DNA of 64,000 bases from JAYRSJ01 sp041920215 (GTDB lineage Bacteria > Pseudomonadota > Gammaproteobacteria > Burkholderiales > Burkholderiaceae_C), in the NCBI GenBank assembly GCA_041920215.1, contig JAYRSJ010000012.1, positions 1-64,000 of the forward strand, in the 5' to 3' direction. A program made the position numbers and the translations under genes. Shown here piece after piece: positions 49,836 to 59,200 of this stretch (position 1 is its first letter; every line of letters starts with the position of its first letter). The notes beneath the pieces were generated by a model, which did no database searches, was not told the DNA's origin, and saw only the letters and a list, made by a program, of their open reading frames with translations.

Positions 49836-52067
49836 ATGTCGCTGAACAAGGCCCTGCTCTGCTGCGCGCTGCTGCTGGCGCAAATCACACCGCTGCTGGC
49901 CCAGGAGGCGCAGCGCGAGCCGGATGCCCCGCGCCCCCGGATAGGCCTGGTGCTGTCCGGCGGCGGCGCCCGCGGCCTGGCCCATATCGGCGTGCTGCGC
50001 GCGCTCGAGACGCTGCGTGTGCCCATCGATGTGGTCGTCGGCACCAGCATGGGTGCGGTGGTGGGCGGCGCCTATGCGGCCGGCCGCAGTCCCGCGGAGC
50101 TGGAGGCCTTTGTCCAGGCCACCGACTGGGACCTGGTGTTTGCCGACCGGCCGCAGCGCCGCAATCTCAGTTTCACCCGGCGCGAGGAGGACCAGCTCGT
50201 GCCCTCGCGCATCGAGCTGGGCCTGGGCCGCCAGGGCGTCAGCCTGCCGCCGGCCGCCGCCGGCAATGCGGCGCTGGAGCACACGCTGGATCAGCTGCTC
50301 CCGGCCGGTCGGGGCGAACAGCCGGTGGCGCAGCTGAGCCTGCCCTTCCGCGCGCTCGCCACCGACCTGCTCAGCGGCGCGCTGCTGGCACTGGACGATG
50401 AGCCGCTCTTCACCGCGCTGCGCGCCTCGATGGCGGTGCCGGGCGTGTTTGCGCCGGTGCGGGTCAAGGGTCGCCCCCTGGTCGACGGCGGCCTGGTGCG
50501 CAATCTGGGCGTGGACATCGCGCGCAAGCTGGGCGCCGACCTCATCATCGCGGTCAATGTGGGCTCGCCGCTGCTGGAGGAGCGCGATCTGACGAGCGCA
50601 GTGGGCGTGGCCAACCAGATGCTGCAGATCCTGACCGAACAAAACGTCTCGCGCTCGCTGCAGGAGCTGACGGGCCGGGACGTGCTGATCGACCCGCAGC
50701 TCGACAGCCTGGGCTTCATGGACTTCAGCCAGCTGGCCGGCACCATCGAGGCCGGCGAGCGCTCGGCGCTGGCGGCCCACGAGCGCCTCGCCGCGCTGGC
50801 GCTGGCACCCGAGGCCTATGCACGCTGGCGCGAGCAGCGCCTGACCGCCGCCGGCACCGCCGACCGGGCTGCGGCCGCCACCGCACCCAGCCGCCCGCTG
50901 GCCGCGCTGCAGATCGCCGGCACCCAGCGCAGCAACCCGGCCGCACTGCGGGCCGAGCTGGACCTCAGCCCTGGCGCTGAGATCAATGCCGCCGACGCCG
51001 AACGCCTGGCCGCCACGCTCTACGGCCGCGGCGACTTTGATCGGGTGGATGCGCGGCTGGATGAGCGCGAGGGCCGCCACCACCTGACCCTGCATGTCAA
51101 TGAATCGGAGTGGGCCCGCAGCCGCCTGCGACTGGGGCTGGAGTTCTACAGCAACTTCAAGAACGCCAACCGCTTCTCGCTGGTGGCCCTGCACAGCGTT
51201 AGCTGGCTCAACCCCTGGGGGGCCGAGCTGCGCAGCATCGCGCGCATCGGTGCGCGTCGCGAGCTGGGTAGCGAGCTGCTGCAGCCGCTGGGCGAGGGCT
51301 CGGCCTGGTATATCGCGCCACGGCTGCACCACCAGAGCGGCGATGCCGAGCTGTTCGTACAGGGTCTGCGCCTGGCCAGCTACAGCGCCTCCACCACCAG
51401 CGCCGAGCTGGCGCTGGGACGGCGACTGGGCAACTGGGGCGATGTACGCCTGGGCCTGGGCCGGCTGCGGGCCAGCAACCGCATCCTGATCCCCGAACCC
51501 GCCGAGCCGGCCGGCGAAAGCCTCAGTCTGGGCAGCCGCTTTGCCCAGCTGCGCATAGACAGCCTCGATTCGATGGCCTTCCCCAGCCGCGGCCAGATGC
51601 TGGAGGCGCGCATCGAGCGGCTCAGCGCGCCGGCGCTGGCCGAGGTCCATCACCAGATCGGCCTGCTGGGGCTGAGTGCCTTCCGCTGGCAGCGCTGGGC
51701 CGGCCATGTCTATGGCGAGTACTCGCATGCCACGGTCGGCTCGGCCAGCCCGCTGGGCGGCTTTCTGCGCCTTTCGGGCACGGCCGACAAGAGCCTGGAC
51801 GGCCAGACCCTGGCCCTGAGCCGGCTGGTGATGGCGCGCCAGATCGGCCGCATGCCGCTGGGCCTGGGCCAGGCGGTGCGGGCCGGCTTCTCGCTGGAGC
51901 TGGGCGGCATCGTGCCGACCGAGCAGTCGCTGAGCATCGGCGACCTCAAGCTGGCCGGCAGCGGCTTTGTCGCGGTGGACACCCGTTTCGGCCCCTTCTA
52001 CCTGGCGGCCGGCCACACCCGACGCGGCGGCAGCGCCGTTTACCTCTATCTGGGGCCGGTCTGGTAG
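49836..52067 (+). CDS. Patatin-like phospholipase with POTRA-like and beta-barrel domains (PlpD-type)
   Basis: Protein of 743 aa with a signal peptide (about 1-23, ending LLAQ). The patatin domain has GLVLSGGGARGLAHIGVLRAL (oxyanion glycines near 42-46), nucleophile Ser near 71 in GTSMGAVVGG and the catalytic Asp in PLVDGGLVRN near 217. A POTRA-like segment lies near 350-415 (PLAALQIAGTQRSNPAALRAELDLSPGAEIN). A C-terminal barrel of about 330 residues shows alternating hydrophobics and ends YLYLGPVW. This order defines type Vd autotransporters such as PlpD; substrate and surface location are inferred. It stands between ispF and ispD. Confidence 0.88.
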   Translation: MSLNKALLCCALLLAQITPLLAQEAQREPDAPRPRIGLVLSGGGARGLAHIGVLRALETLRVPIDVVVGTSMGAVVGGAYAAGRSPAELEAFVQATDWDLVFADRPQRRNLSFTRREEDQLVPSRIELGLGRQGVSLPPAAAGNAALEHTLDQLLPAGRGEQPVAQLSLPFRALATDLLSGALLALDDEPLFTALRASMAVPGVFAPVRVKGRPLVDGGLVRNLGVDIARKLGADLIIAVNVGSPLLEERDLTSAVGVANQMLQILTEQNVSRSLQELTGRDVLIDPQLDSLGFMDFSQLAGTIEAGERSALAAHERLAALALAPEAYARWREQRLTAAGTADRAAAATAPSRPLAALQIAGTQRSNPAALRAELDLSPGAEINAADAERLAATLYGRGDFDRVDARLDEREGRHHLTLHVNESEWARSRLRLGLEFYSNFKNANRFSLVALHSVSWLNPWGAELRSIARIGARRELGSELLQPLGEGSAWYIAPRLHHQSGDAELFVQGLRLASYSASTTSAELALGRRLGNWGDVRLGLGRLRASNRILIPEPAEPAGESLSLGSRFAQLRIDSLDSMAFPSRGQMLEARIERLSAPALAEVHHQIGLLGLSAFRWQRWAGHVYGEYSHATVGSASPLGGFLRLSGTADKSLDGQTLALSRLVMARQIGRMPLGLGQAVRAGFSLELGGIVPTEQSLSIGDLKLAGSGFVAVDTRFGPFYLAAGHTRRGGSAVYLYLGPVW

Positions 52068-52076
52068 GCGGGAAAG

Positions 52077-52820
52077 TCAGCGTCCCTGGCCACGCCGCAT
52101 CGCGGTGAACTGCGCGAATTCCCAGGAGCGCAGCCCCACGAGCAGGGTGTAGCCATCGCGCTGCTGGGGCAGCAGGCGCTGGTCCTGGCCATGCAGACGA
52201 GCCAGCTCGGCCGCCAGCTGCTGGATCCTCTGCACCAGCTCCTGCGCGCTGGGCTCGGATAGCCGGCCATGCACGCACAGCAGCGTCTCGCCCAGGCCGT
52301 CGAAGCGGCCGGCGAAGTAGTCGTCCACCACCTGGCTGCGAAAGAACTGCTGCACCGGCCCGTCGGCCAGCCAGCGAAAGGCGCGCGACACCCGCATGCG
52401 GTAGCGATTCAGCGGCCGCAACTCGATCAGCGCCAGCCTATCCAGCTTGAGCAGATAGGCGATGCACTGGGCCTCGCTGATCGCATAGGTCTCGACGATC
52501 TGCTCCAGGCTCCAGTGGCCCAGGCAGCAGATCGCCACCATCAGCAGCTTGGGGTCGGCCACCAGTGCGCGCTCCTGGGCCAGGGTCAGCGTGTCGGCAT
52601 GCGGGGCCGCGTCGGCAGCCTGGCGCAGCACATCCTCCAGCGCCACGCCGCTGACCTTGCAGATCTGGGCCAGGCGCGACAGGCTCATATCGCCCTGCGA
52701 GAACATGCGCTTGACGCTGGATTCCGACAGGCCCAGCTTCTCGGCCAGGGCCTTGTAGGTCAGCTTGGCCGCGCGCATCTCGGCGCGCAGCACCTGCAAG
52801 AGCGCTTCAGGGGTGCTCAT
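52077..52820 (-). CDS. XRE-type helix-turn-helix transcriptional regulator
   Basis: Regulator of 247 aa. An N-terminal XRE helix-turn-helix (EMRAAKLTYKALAEKLGLSESSVKRMFSQGDMSLSRLAQICKVSG, about 11-55) is followed by a helical C-terminal region of unrecognised type, with LCCLG-like AICCLGHWSLEQIVETYAISEAQCIAYLLKLDRLALIEL resembling a second winged-helix. The ATG at 52820 has AAAGG about 9 bases upstream. A palindrome AGTATC...GATACT lies in its promoter region. Divergent from the small outer-membrane barrel gene, which it may control. Confidence 0.85.
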   Translation of the reverse strand: MSTPEALLQVLRAEMRAAKLTYKALAEKLGLSESSVKRMFSQGDMSLSRLAQICKVSGVALEDVLRQAADAAPHADTLTLAQERALVADPKLLMVAICCLGHWSLEQIVETYAISEAQCIAYLLKLDRLALIELRPLNRYRMRVSRAFRWLADGPVQQFFRSQVVDDYFAGRFDGLGETLLCVHGRLSEPSAQELVQRIQQLAAELARLHGQDQRLLPQQRDGYTLLVGLRSWEFAQFTAMRRGQGR

Positions 52821-52842
52821 GGTCATATGCCTTTGGTCATGC

Positions 52843-52861
52843 AGTATCAAATATCGATACT
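52843..52861. promoter_or_regulatory. Palindromic operator candidate between the HTH regulator and barrel gene
   Basis: AGTATCAAATATCGATACT carries perfect 6-bp arms (AGTATC/GATACT) around a 7-base spacer, in a locally AT-rich patch. It lies 22 bases upstream of the regulator ATG and 116 bases upstream of the barrel-protein ATG, suitable for autoregulation. Confidence 0.5.
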
Positions 52862-52977
52862 AGAAGACCATCATACGAGCACCAAGAACAGTTTTCTGGC
52901 ACTTTCAGCCGGAGCTGGCCACACTTCGTTCCGTCGTGAGCCCACCGGGCCCGAACTGACCCAAGGAGTGATTGAAG

Positions 52978-53565
52978 ATGATGAACAGCAGCAGCAAGAC
53001 CCGTGTCCTGATCGCCACCCTGTTGGCCGGCGCCGCCGCGGCCTCGGCTTCGGCCCAGACCAACAGCAATCCCCAGCCCTATATGGGTGCCAATGTCAGC
53101 CTGTACAGCAAGTACGACCTGCGCTGCGACAGCGGCGTCCACTGCGACCGCAAGGCCGATCTGGGCGGCAAGATCTTCGGCGGCTACCAGTTCGAGCAGT
53201 TCGGTGTCGAGGCCCTGGCCTTCGGCCTCAAGAGCGGCCAGGGCAGCCTGAAGAACGGCAATGCCTATGAAGCCGGCTCGCTGAGCCAGAGCGGCCTGGG
53301 CGTGGTCGGCGTGCTGCCGATCAGCGAGGGCCCGTTCACCTTCAAGGGCAAGCTGGGCCTGGCCTATGTGCGCGGCAAAGCCAGCCTGGCCAGCGGCGTG
53401 CAGGACAAGAGCAGCGTCCAGCCGCTGATCGGCGCCGGCGTCAGCTACGCGATCAACAAGCAGGTCTCGATCAATGCCGACTGGGACCGCTTCCAGGCCA
53501 AGTACAACAACGGCGGCAAGAGCCACGCCAATATGCTGTCGATGGGCGTCAGCTACGCCTTCTGA
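52978..53565 (+). CDS. Small outer-membrane beta-barrel protein
   Basis: Protein of 195 aa. The signal peptide (about 1-27, ASASAQ) precedes an eight-strand-type barrel with alternating polar/hydrophobic segments (PYMGANVSLYSKYDLRCD, FGGYQFEQFGVEALAFGL, GLGVVGVLPI, KGKLGLAYVRGKASL, VSYAINKQVSINADWDRFQ) and the terminal SYAF aromatic typical of BAM substrates. It resembles OmpA-like/OmpW-like small porins. One pair of Cys (CDSGVHC) lies near residue 45. AAGGAG lies about 9 bases before the ATG. Confidence 0.85.
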   Translation: MMNSSSKTRVLIATLLAGAAAASASAQTNSNPQPYMGANVSLYSKYDLRCDSGVHCDRKADLGGKIFGGYQFEQFGVEALAFGLKSGQGSLKNGNAYEAGSLSQSGLGVVGVLPISEGPFTFKGKLGLAYVRGKASLASGVQDKSSVQPLIGAGVSYAINKQVSINADWDRFQAKYNNGGKSHANMLSMGVSYAF

Positions 53566-53592
53566 GTCGCGAACGATCCCGCTCAAGCCGAC

Positions 53593-53621
53593 CGGCCCCG
53601 CCCCGCGCGGGGCCTTTCTTT
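53593..53621 (+). terminator. Rho-independent terminator of the barrel gene
   Basis: GGCCCCGC and GCGCGGGGCC form a GC-rich stem around CCC, followed by TTTCTTTT, 27 bases after the stop and just before the convergent ispD stop. Confidence 0.8.
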
Positions 53622-53629
53622 TGCTCGCT

Positions 53630-54340
53630 TCAGCGCGTGCCGAGCAGGCGCTCCGCCAGCGCGAAATCGGCCGGCCAGGTGAGCTTGAAGTTCTCCAGCG
53701 CTCCCTCCACCAGCAGCGGCCGGTGGCCCAGCGCCTCGACGGCGCTGGCCTCGTCGGTCACCGCCGCACCGGCATGGCGCAGCGCCGGCTGCAGCAGGCC
53801 CAGGCGGAACATCTGCGGCGTCTGCGCCGCCCATTTGCCCTGGCGGTCCAGCGTGGCGCGCACCCGGCCCTCATGGGCCTCCTTCAGCGTGTCGGCCAGC
53901 GGCAGGGCCAGCAGGCCGCCCACCTCGTCCTCGGCGCAGGCGGCGATCAGGCGCTCCACCCAGGCCGGCCGCAGCAGGCAGCGCGCCGCATCATGCACCA
54001 GCACCCAGTCCTGCGGCTGGGCGCCGCGCGCCTGCAGCTCCGCCAGGCCGTTCGCCACCGACTCGGCCCGGCTGGCGCCGCCGCAGCGGGCCAGCCAGCT
54101 GCGCTCACCCTGGAAACCGGGGACGGCGGCCTCGAACTGATCGTCGTCCGGCGCGATCACCACCAGCGTGGCGGCAAGACCTGGCACCTGCGCCAGCGCC
54201 TCCAGGGTATGGGCCATCATCGCCCGGCCCGCCAGCGGCACATACTGCTTGGGACCGGCCTGGCCGGAACGGCTGCCCACGCCGGCGGCCGGCACCAGGG
54301 CATAGCAACGGGGCGCGGCGCCCACCGAGTAAGTCGTCAT
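53630..54340 (-). CDS. ispD: 2-C-methyl-D-erythritol 4-phosphate cytidylyltransferase
   Basis: MEP-pathway enzyme of 236 aa that forms CDP-methylerythritol. Seen: the N-terminal nucleotide-binding loop PAAGVGSRSGQAGPKQYVPLAGR, APDDDQFEA, SRAESVANGL, WVLVHDAARCLLRP and QGKWAAQTPQMFRLGLL. ATG 54340 is the only plausible start. Separated from ispF (same strand) by an interposed patatin, regulator and barrel block. Confidence 0.96.
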   Translation of the reverse strand: MTTYSVGAAPRCYALVPAAGVGSRSGQAGPKQYVPLAGRAMMAHTLEALAQVPGLAATLVVIAPDDDQFEAAVPGFQGERSWLARCGGASRAESVANGLAELQARGAQPQDWVLVHDAARCLLRPAWVERLIAACAEDEVGGLLALPLADTLKEAHEGRVRATLDRQGKWAAQTPQMFRLGLLQPALRHAGAAVTDEASAVEALGHRPLLVEGALENFKLTWPADFALAERLLGTR

Positions 54341-54441
54341 GGGAGCGGATTCTAGGGACGCCCTACACTGACGCCCCCTTTCCTGTCGTTCCCGGCCCGG
54401 TCAGCCCTGTTCTCGCCCGCCGTTCTCGCGCCCACCCGTCC

Positions 54442-55488
54442 ATGCAGATCTCCGACCTCCGCCAGCGCCTGCGCCAGCTGGGCGCCAATGCGCAGCACGA
54501 ACAGCGTGTGCTGCGCGACTGGCTGCAGCTGCGCCCGCACGCGGCCGCGCGGCGCAAGCCCGAGCACTTCCTGCCGCTGGCGCTGCGCGAGGCCCTGCCC
54601 GCGCTGGACGCCGAGCTGGCCGCGCTGGCCACCCTGGTCTCGCGCCATCCCGGCGCCGACGGCTCGGCCCGCCTGCTGGTGGGCCTGGCCAGCGGCCAGA
54701 CGGTGGAGAGCGTGATGCTGCCGCGCGACGGCCTGTGTGTCTCCAGCCAGGTGGGCTGCGCGGTGGGCTGCCGCTTCTGCATGACCGGACGCGACGGCCT
54801 GATCCAGCAGCTCACAAGCGGCGAGATCCTGGCCCAGGTGGTGCTGGCGCGGCGCGAGCGCGTGGTCAACAAGGTGGTCTTCATGGGCATGGGCGAGCCG
54901 GCCCACAATCTGGAGGCGGTGCTGGAGGCCATCACGCTGCTGGGCACGGTGGGCGGCATCGGGCACAAGAACCTGGTTTTCTCCAGCATCGGCGATCCGC
55001 GCCTGTTCGAGCGCCTGCACGAGCCGGCGCAGGGCGCAGTGAAGCCGGCGCTGGCGCTGTCCTTGCACACCAGCAAGCCGGCCCTGCGCGAGCAGCTGCT
55101 GCCGCGCGCGCCGCGGCTGACTCCCGCCGAGCTGGTGGCAGCCGGCGAACGCTATGCGCGCTTCAGCGGCTACCCCATCCAGTACCAATGGACGCTGCTG
55201 GACGGCATCAACGATGGCGAGGACGAGCTGGACGGCATCGTCGCGCTGCTCAAGGGCCGCTACGGGGTGCTCAATATGATCCCCTACAACAGCGTGCCCG
55301 AGCTGCCCTACCAGCGGCCCAGCTGGGACAAGGCCCGCGAGATCGCGCGACGCCTGCACCAGCGCGGCGTGCTGACCAAGCTGCGCGACTCGGCCGGCCA
55401 GGATGTGGACGGCGGCTGCGGCCAGCTGCGCGCCCGCGCGCTCGCAGCCGTGCCGGGCGCGCCGCAGCCACTGCGACTGCAGCGCTGA
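54442..55488 (+). CDS. RlmN/Cfr-family radical SAM RNA methyltransferase
   Basis: Radical SAM enzyme of 348 aa. The cluster motif is C-AVG-C-RF-C in VGCAVGCRFCMTGRDGLIQQLTSGEI near residue 115. FMGMGEPAHNLEAV, LALSLHTSKPALREQLLPRAP and the catalytic-Cys region GQDVDGGCGQLRARA near 325-335 match the RlmN/Cfr fold, which methylates C2 or C8 of adenine in RNA. The family core is present, but the motif differs from canonical RlmN (CxLxCxFC with CATG), so this is likely a paralogue with another target. Confidence 0.85.
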   Translation: MQISDLRQRLRQLGANAQHEQRVLRDWLQLRPHAAARRKPEHFLPLALREALPALDAELAALATLVSRHPGADGSARLLVGLASGQTVESVMLPRDGLCVSSQVGCAVGCRFCMTGRDGLIQQLTSGEILAQVVLARRERVVNKVVFMGMGEPAHNLEAVLEAITLLGTVGGIGHKNLVFSSIGDPRLFERLHEPAQGAVKPALALSLHTSKPALREQLLPRAPRLTPAELVAAGERYARFSGYPIQYQWTLLDGINDGEDELDGIVALLKGRYGVLNMIPYNSVPELPYQRPSWDKAREIARRLHQRGVLTKLRDSAGQDVDGGCGQLRARALAAVPGAPQPLRLQR

Positions 55489-55514
55489 CAAGCGCTGATA
55501 GGCGCTGTGCCGGG

Positions 55515-56183
55515 CTAGCCGCGCGCGGCCTGCAGCAGCGCACCGTTGGCGGCGCGCCAGTCGTAGTCCATCTGGCGGGCGGTGCGCAGCGCCAGCTCGG
55601 GGCTGGCGAATTCGGCCACCAGATGCAGGCTCAGGTCGATGCCGGCGGCGATGCCGGCCGAGCTGAACAATCGGCACATACCGCCGTGGTGGACCCAGGG
55701 CTTGGCCTCCACCCAGCGCTGCTTGGCCAGCACCTTGAGCAGCGAGCCCGAGTTCTGCGAGGCCTGGCGCAGCGCCTCCAGGTCTTCCCAATGGGTGATG
55801 ACCTCGCGCTCGTTGAACAGGCCGGCCTGTTCCAGCAGGAAGGCACCGGTGCAGATCGAGGCCAGCAGCCTGAGCTTGAGGCTCTGGCCCAGCAGCCAGT
55901 CCGACAGCCCCGGCCGCTGCAGCTCGGCGTCGACCACGCCGCCGGGCACGATCAGGCCGTCCAGCTCGGGCGCCTGCGCAAAAGCATGCTGGGGCGTCAC
56001 CAGCAGGCCGCCGCGGGCGCGCACCGGCACGGTGTCGGGCCCCAGTGTGAGCACCTCGAAGGGTGGCGCGGCACCGTCCGCTGCGTCACGCAGGGCCAGG
56101 CGGCTGGCGGTGCAGAAGACCTCGAAGGGGCCGGCAAAGTCCAGCACCTCCACCTCGTCGAACAGATAGATCCCGAGCTTCAT
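55515..56183 (-). CDS. DJ-1/PfpI family protein
   Basis: Protein of 222 aa with the class I glutamine-amidotransferase-like fold. GIYLFDEVEVLDFAGPFEVF opens the sequence, the nucleophile elbow Cys is in LLASICTGAFLLEQAGL near residue 110, and the tail has VHHGGMCRLFSSAGIAAGIDLSLHLV. It resembles the isonitrile-hydratase/GlxA-type branch without an AraC DNA-binding tail. Substrate unknown. Convergent with the RNA methyltransferase gene and divergent from mfd across 98 bp. Confidence 0.9.
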   Translation of the reverse strand: MKLGIYLFDEVEVLDFAGPFEVFCTASRLALRDAADGAAPPFEVLTLGPDTVPVRARGGLLVTPQHAFAQAPELDGLIVPGGVVDAELQRPGLSDWLLGQSLKLRLLASICTGAFLLEQAGLFNEREVITHWEDLEALRQASQNSGSLLKVLAKQRWVEAKPWVHHGGMCRLFSSAGIAAGIDLSLHLVAEFASPELALRTARQMDYDWRAANGALLQAARG

Positions 56184-56281
56184 TCCAGGCTGCTCCCGCT
56201 AGCGAAGAGCGCCAGCATGCCATGCCTGCCTACAATGCCGCCAGCCCCGCTGTCGGGGCTGTTGTCGTTTCTGAAGCAAGC

Positions 56282-59200
56282 ATGCAGCTGCCCCTGATCG
56301 CCCCTGGCAAGAAATTCACCCAGCCCCGCCCCACCGGCTCGGCCGATGCCCTGCTGCTGGCGCGCTTTGCGCGGCAGCAGCGCGAAGCCGGCCGCATGAG
56401 CCTGGTCGTCAGCGCCGAGCCGGGCGACACGCAGCGGCTGGAGGATGAGCTGAAGTTCTTCGCCCCCGAGCTGCGCGTGGCCGTCTTCCCCGACTGGGAG
56501 ACCCTGCCCTACGACACCTTCTCGCCGCACCAGGACCTGATCTCAGAACGCCTGGCCACCTTGTGGAGCCTGCTGCAGAGCCAGGGCAAGCCGGTGGACC
56601 AGCGCCCGGTCGATGTGGTGCTGCTGCCGGCCACCACCGCGCTGACCCGGCTGGCGCCGCCCAGCTTCCTGGCCGCGACCACCTTCCACTTCAGGCAGAA
56701 GCAGCGCCTGGACGAGGCCAGCCTCAAGCAGCAGCTGACCCTGGGCGGCTACAGCCATGTGTCACAGGTCGTCTCCCCGGGCGAGTACGCGGTGCGCGGC
56801 GGGCTGATCGATCTGTTCCCGATGGGCTCGCTGGTGCCTTACCGGGTCGATCTGTTCGGCGACGAGGTCGACTCGATACGCACCTTCGATCCCGACAGCC
56901 AGCGCAGCCTCTACCCGGTGCCCGAGGTGCGGCTGCTGCCGGGCCGCGAGTTCCCGATGGACGAGGCCGCGCGCAAGGCCTTCCGCGCGCGCTGGCGCGA
57001 GAAGATGGAGGGCGATCCCACCAAGTCGCGCCTCTACAAGGACATCGATCAGGGCATTGCCAGCGGCGGCATCGAGTACTACCTGCCGATCTTCTTCGAG
57101 CAGACCGCCACCTTGTTCGACTTCGTCGGCAGCGAGGTCGGCCTGGTGCTGCATGGCGATGTGGACGAAGCGCTGAGCCGCTTCTGGACCGATACCCGCG
57201 AGCGCCACCGCTTTCTGCAGCACGACCCCGAGCGCCCCATCCTGCCGCCCGAGGAGATCTTCCTGAAGGTGGAGGAGTTCTTCGCGCTGACTCATAGCCA
57301 TGCGGTGCTGGCGGTGCGCGGCAGCGTCTCGGCCGATGCCACGGCGGACTATGCACGGCCGCTGCCCGATGTTTCGGTCGAACGCGGTGCGCAGGAGCCC
57401 CTGGCCCGCCTGGCCGCGCATTTGAAGAACACGCCCCACCGGGTGCTGCTGCTGGCCGAGAGCGAGGGCCGGCGCGAGAGCCTCTTGGAGCTGCTGCGCG
57501 ACAACAAGATCGACCCGCCCTCGGTGAAGGATCTGGCCGAGTTCGAGGCCGATGCGGGCGAGAAGTTCGCCATCACTGCCGCGCCGCTGGCGGCCGGCTT
57601 CTTCTGGCATGAGCCCGAAGCAGGCCGTGCGATCCAGCTGTTCACCGAGACCGAGCTCTTCGCCACGACGCCGACCACGCGCCGGCGCCGCAAGCAGGAG
57701 CAGGTCAGCGATGTCAATGCGCTGATCAAGGACCTGTCCGAGCTCAAGGTCGGCGATCCGGTGGTGCACGTCAACCACGGCATAGGCCGCTACCAGGGCC
57801 TGATCCATATCGACCTCGGGGACGGTCCCTCGGAGTTCCTGCATCTGGAATACGCGGACAAGGCCACCCTCTATGTGCCGGTGGCCCAGCTGCACCTGAT
57901 CAGCCGCTACACCGGCGTATCAGCCGAGGAAGCGCCGCTGCACCGCCTGGGCTCGGGCCAGTGGGAAAAGGCCAAGCGCAAGGCCGCCGAGCAGGTACGC
58001 GATACCGCGGCCGAGCTCCTGAACCTCTATGCCCGCCGCGCCGCGCGCGCGGGCCATGCCTTCCGCTACTCGGGCCACGACTACGAGGCCTTTGCCGCCA
58101 GCTTCGGCTTCGAGGAGACGCCCGACCAGCGCGCCGCCATCCATGCGGTGATCCAGGACATGATCAGCCCCAAGCCCATGGACCGCCTGGTCTGCGGTGA
58201 CGTGGGCTTCGGCAAGACCGAGGTGGCCTTGCGGGCGGCCTTTGTGGCGGTGATGGGCGGCAAGCAGGTGGCGCTCCTGGCGCCCACCACGCTGCTGGCC
58301 GAGCAGCACTACCAGAACATCGCCGACCGCTTCGGCAAATGGCCGGTCAAGGTGGCCGAGATGAGCCGCTTCCGCTCGGCCAAGGAGATCAAGGCTGCGA
58401 TGGAGGGCCTGGCCGACGGCAGCATCGACATCGTCGTGGGCACCCACAAGCTGCTCAGCGCCGAGGTCAAGTTCAAGCGTCTGGGCCTGCTGGTGATCGA
58501 CGAGGAGCACCGCTTCGGCGTGCGTCACAAGGAGGCGATGAAGGCGATGCGCGCCGAGGTCGATGTGCTGACCCTGACCGCCACGCCCATCCCCCGCACC
58601 CTGGGCATGGCGCTGGAAGGCCTGCGCGACCTGAGCGTGATCGCCACCGCGCCGCAGCGTCGTCTGGCGATCAAGACCTTTGTGCGCAGCGAGACCAGCG
58701 GCACGATACGCGAGGCCATGCTGCGCGAGCTCAAGCGCGGCGGCCAGGTCTACTTCCTGCACAACGAGGTCGAGACCATCGAGAACCGGCGCCAGAAGCT
58801 CGAGGAGCTGGTGCCCGAGGCCCGCATCATCGTCGCCCACGGCCAGATGCCCGAGCGTGAGCTGGAGCGGGTGATGCGCGAATTCGTCGGCGGCAAACAC
58901 AATGTGCTGCTGTGCTCGACCATCATCGAGACCGGCATCGATGTGCCCAGCGCCAACACCATCATCATCGCCCGCGCCGACAAGTTCGGCCTCGCGCAGC
59001 TGCACCAGCTGCGCGGCCGCGTCGGCCGCTCGCACCACCAGGCCTATGCCTATCTGATGGTGCCGGACGTGCAGGGTCTGACCAAGCAGGCCACCCAGCG
59101 CCTGGACGCGATCCAGGCCATGGAGGAGCTGGGCTCGGGCTTCTATCTGGCCATGCACGATCTGGAGATACGCGGCGCCGGCGAGGTGCTGGGCGAGAAC

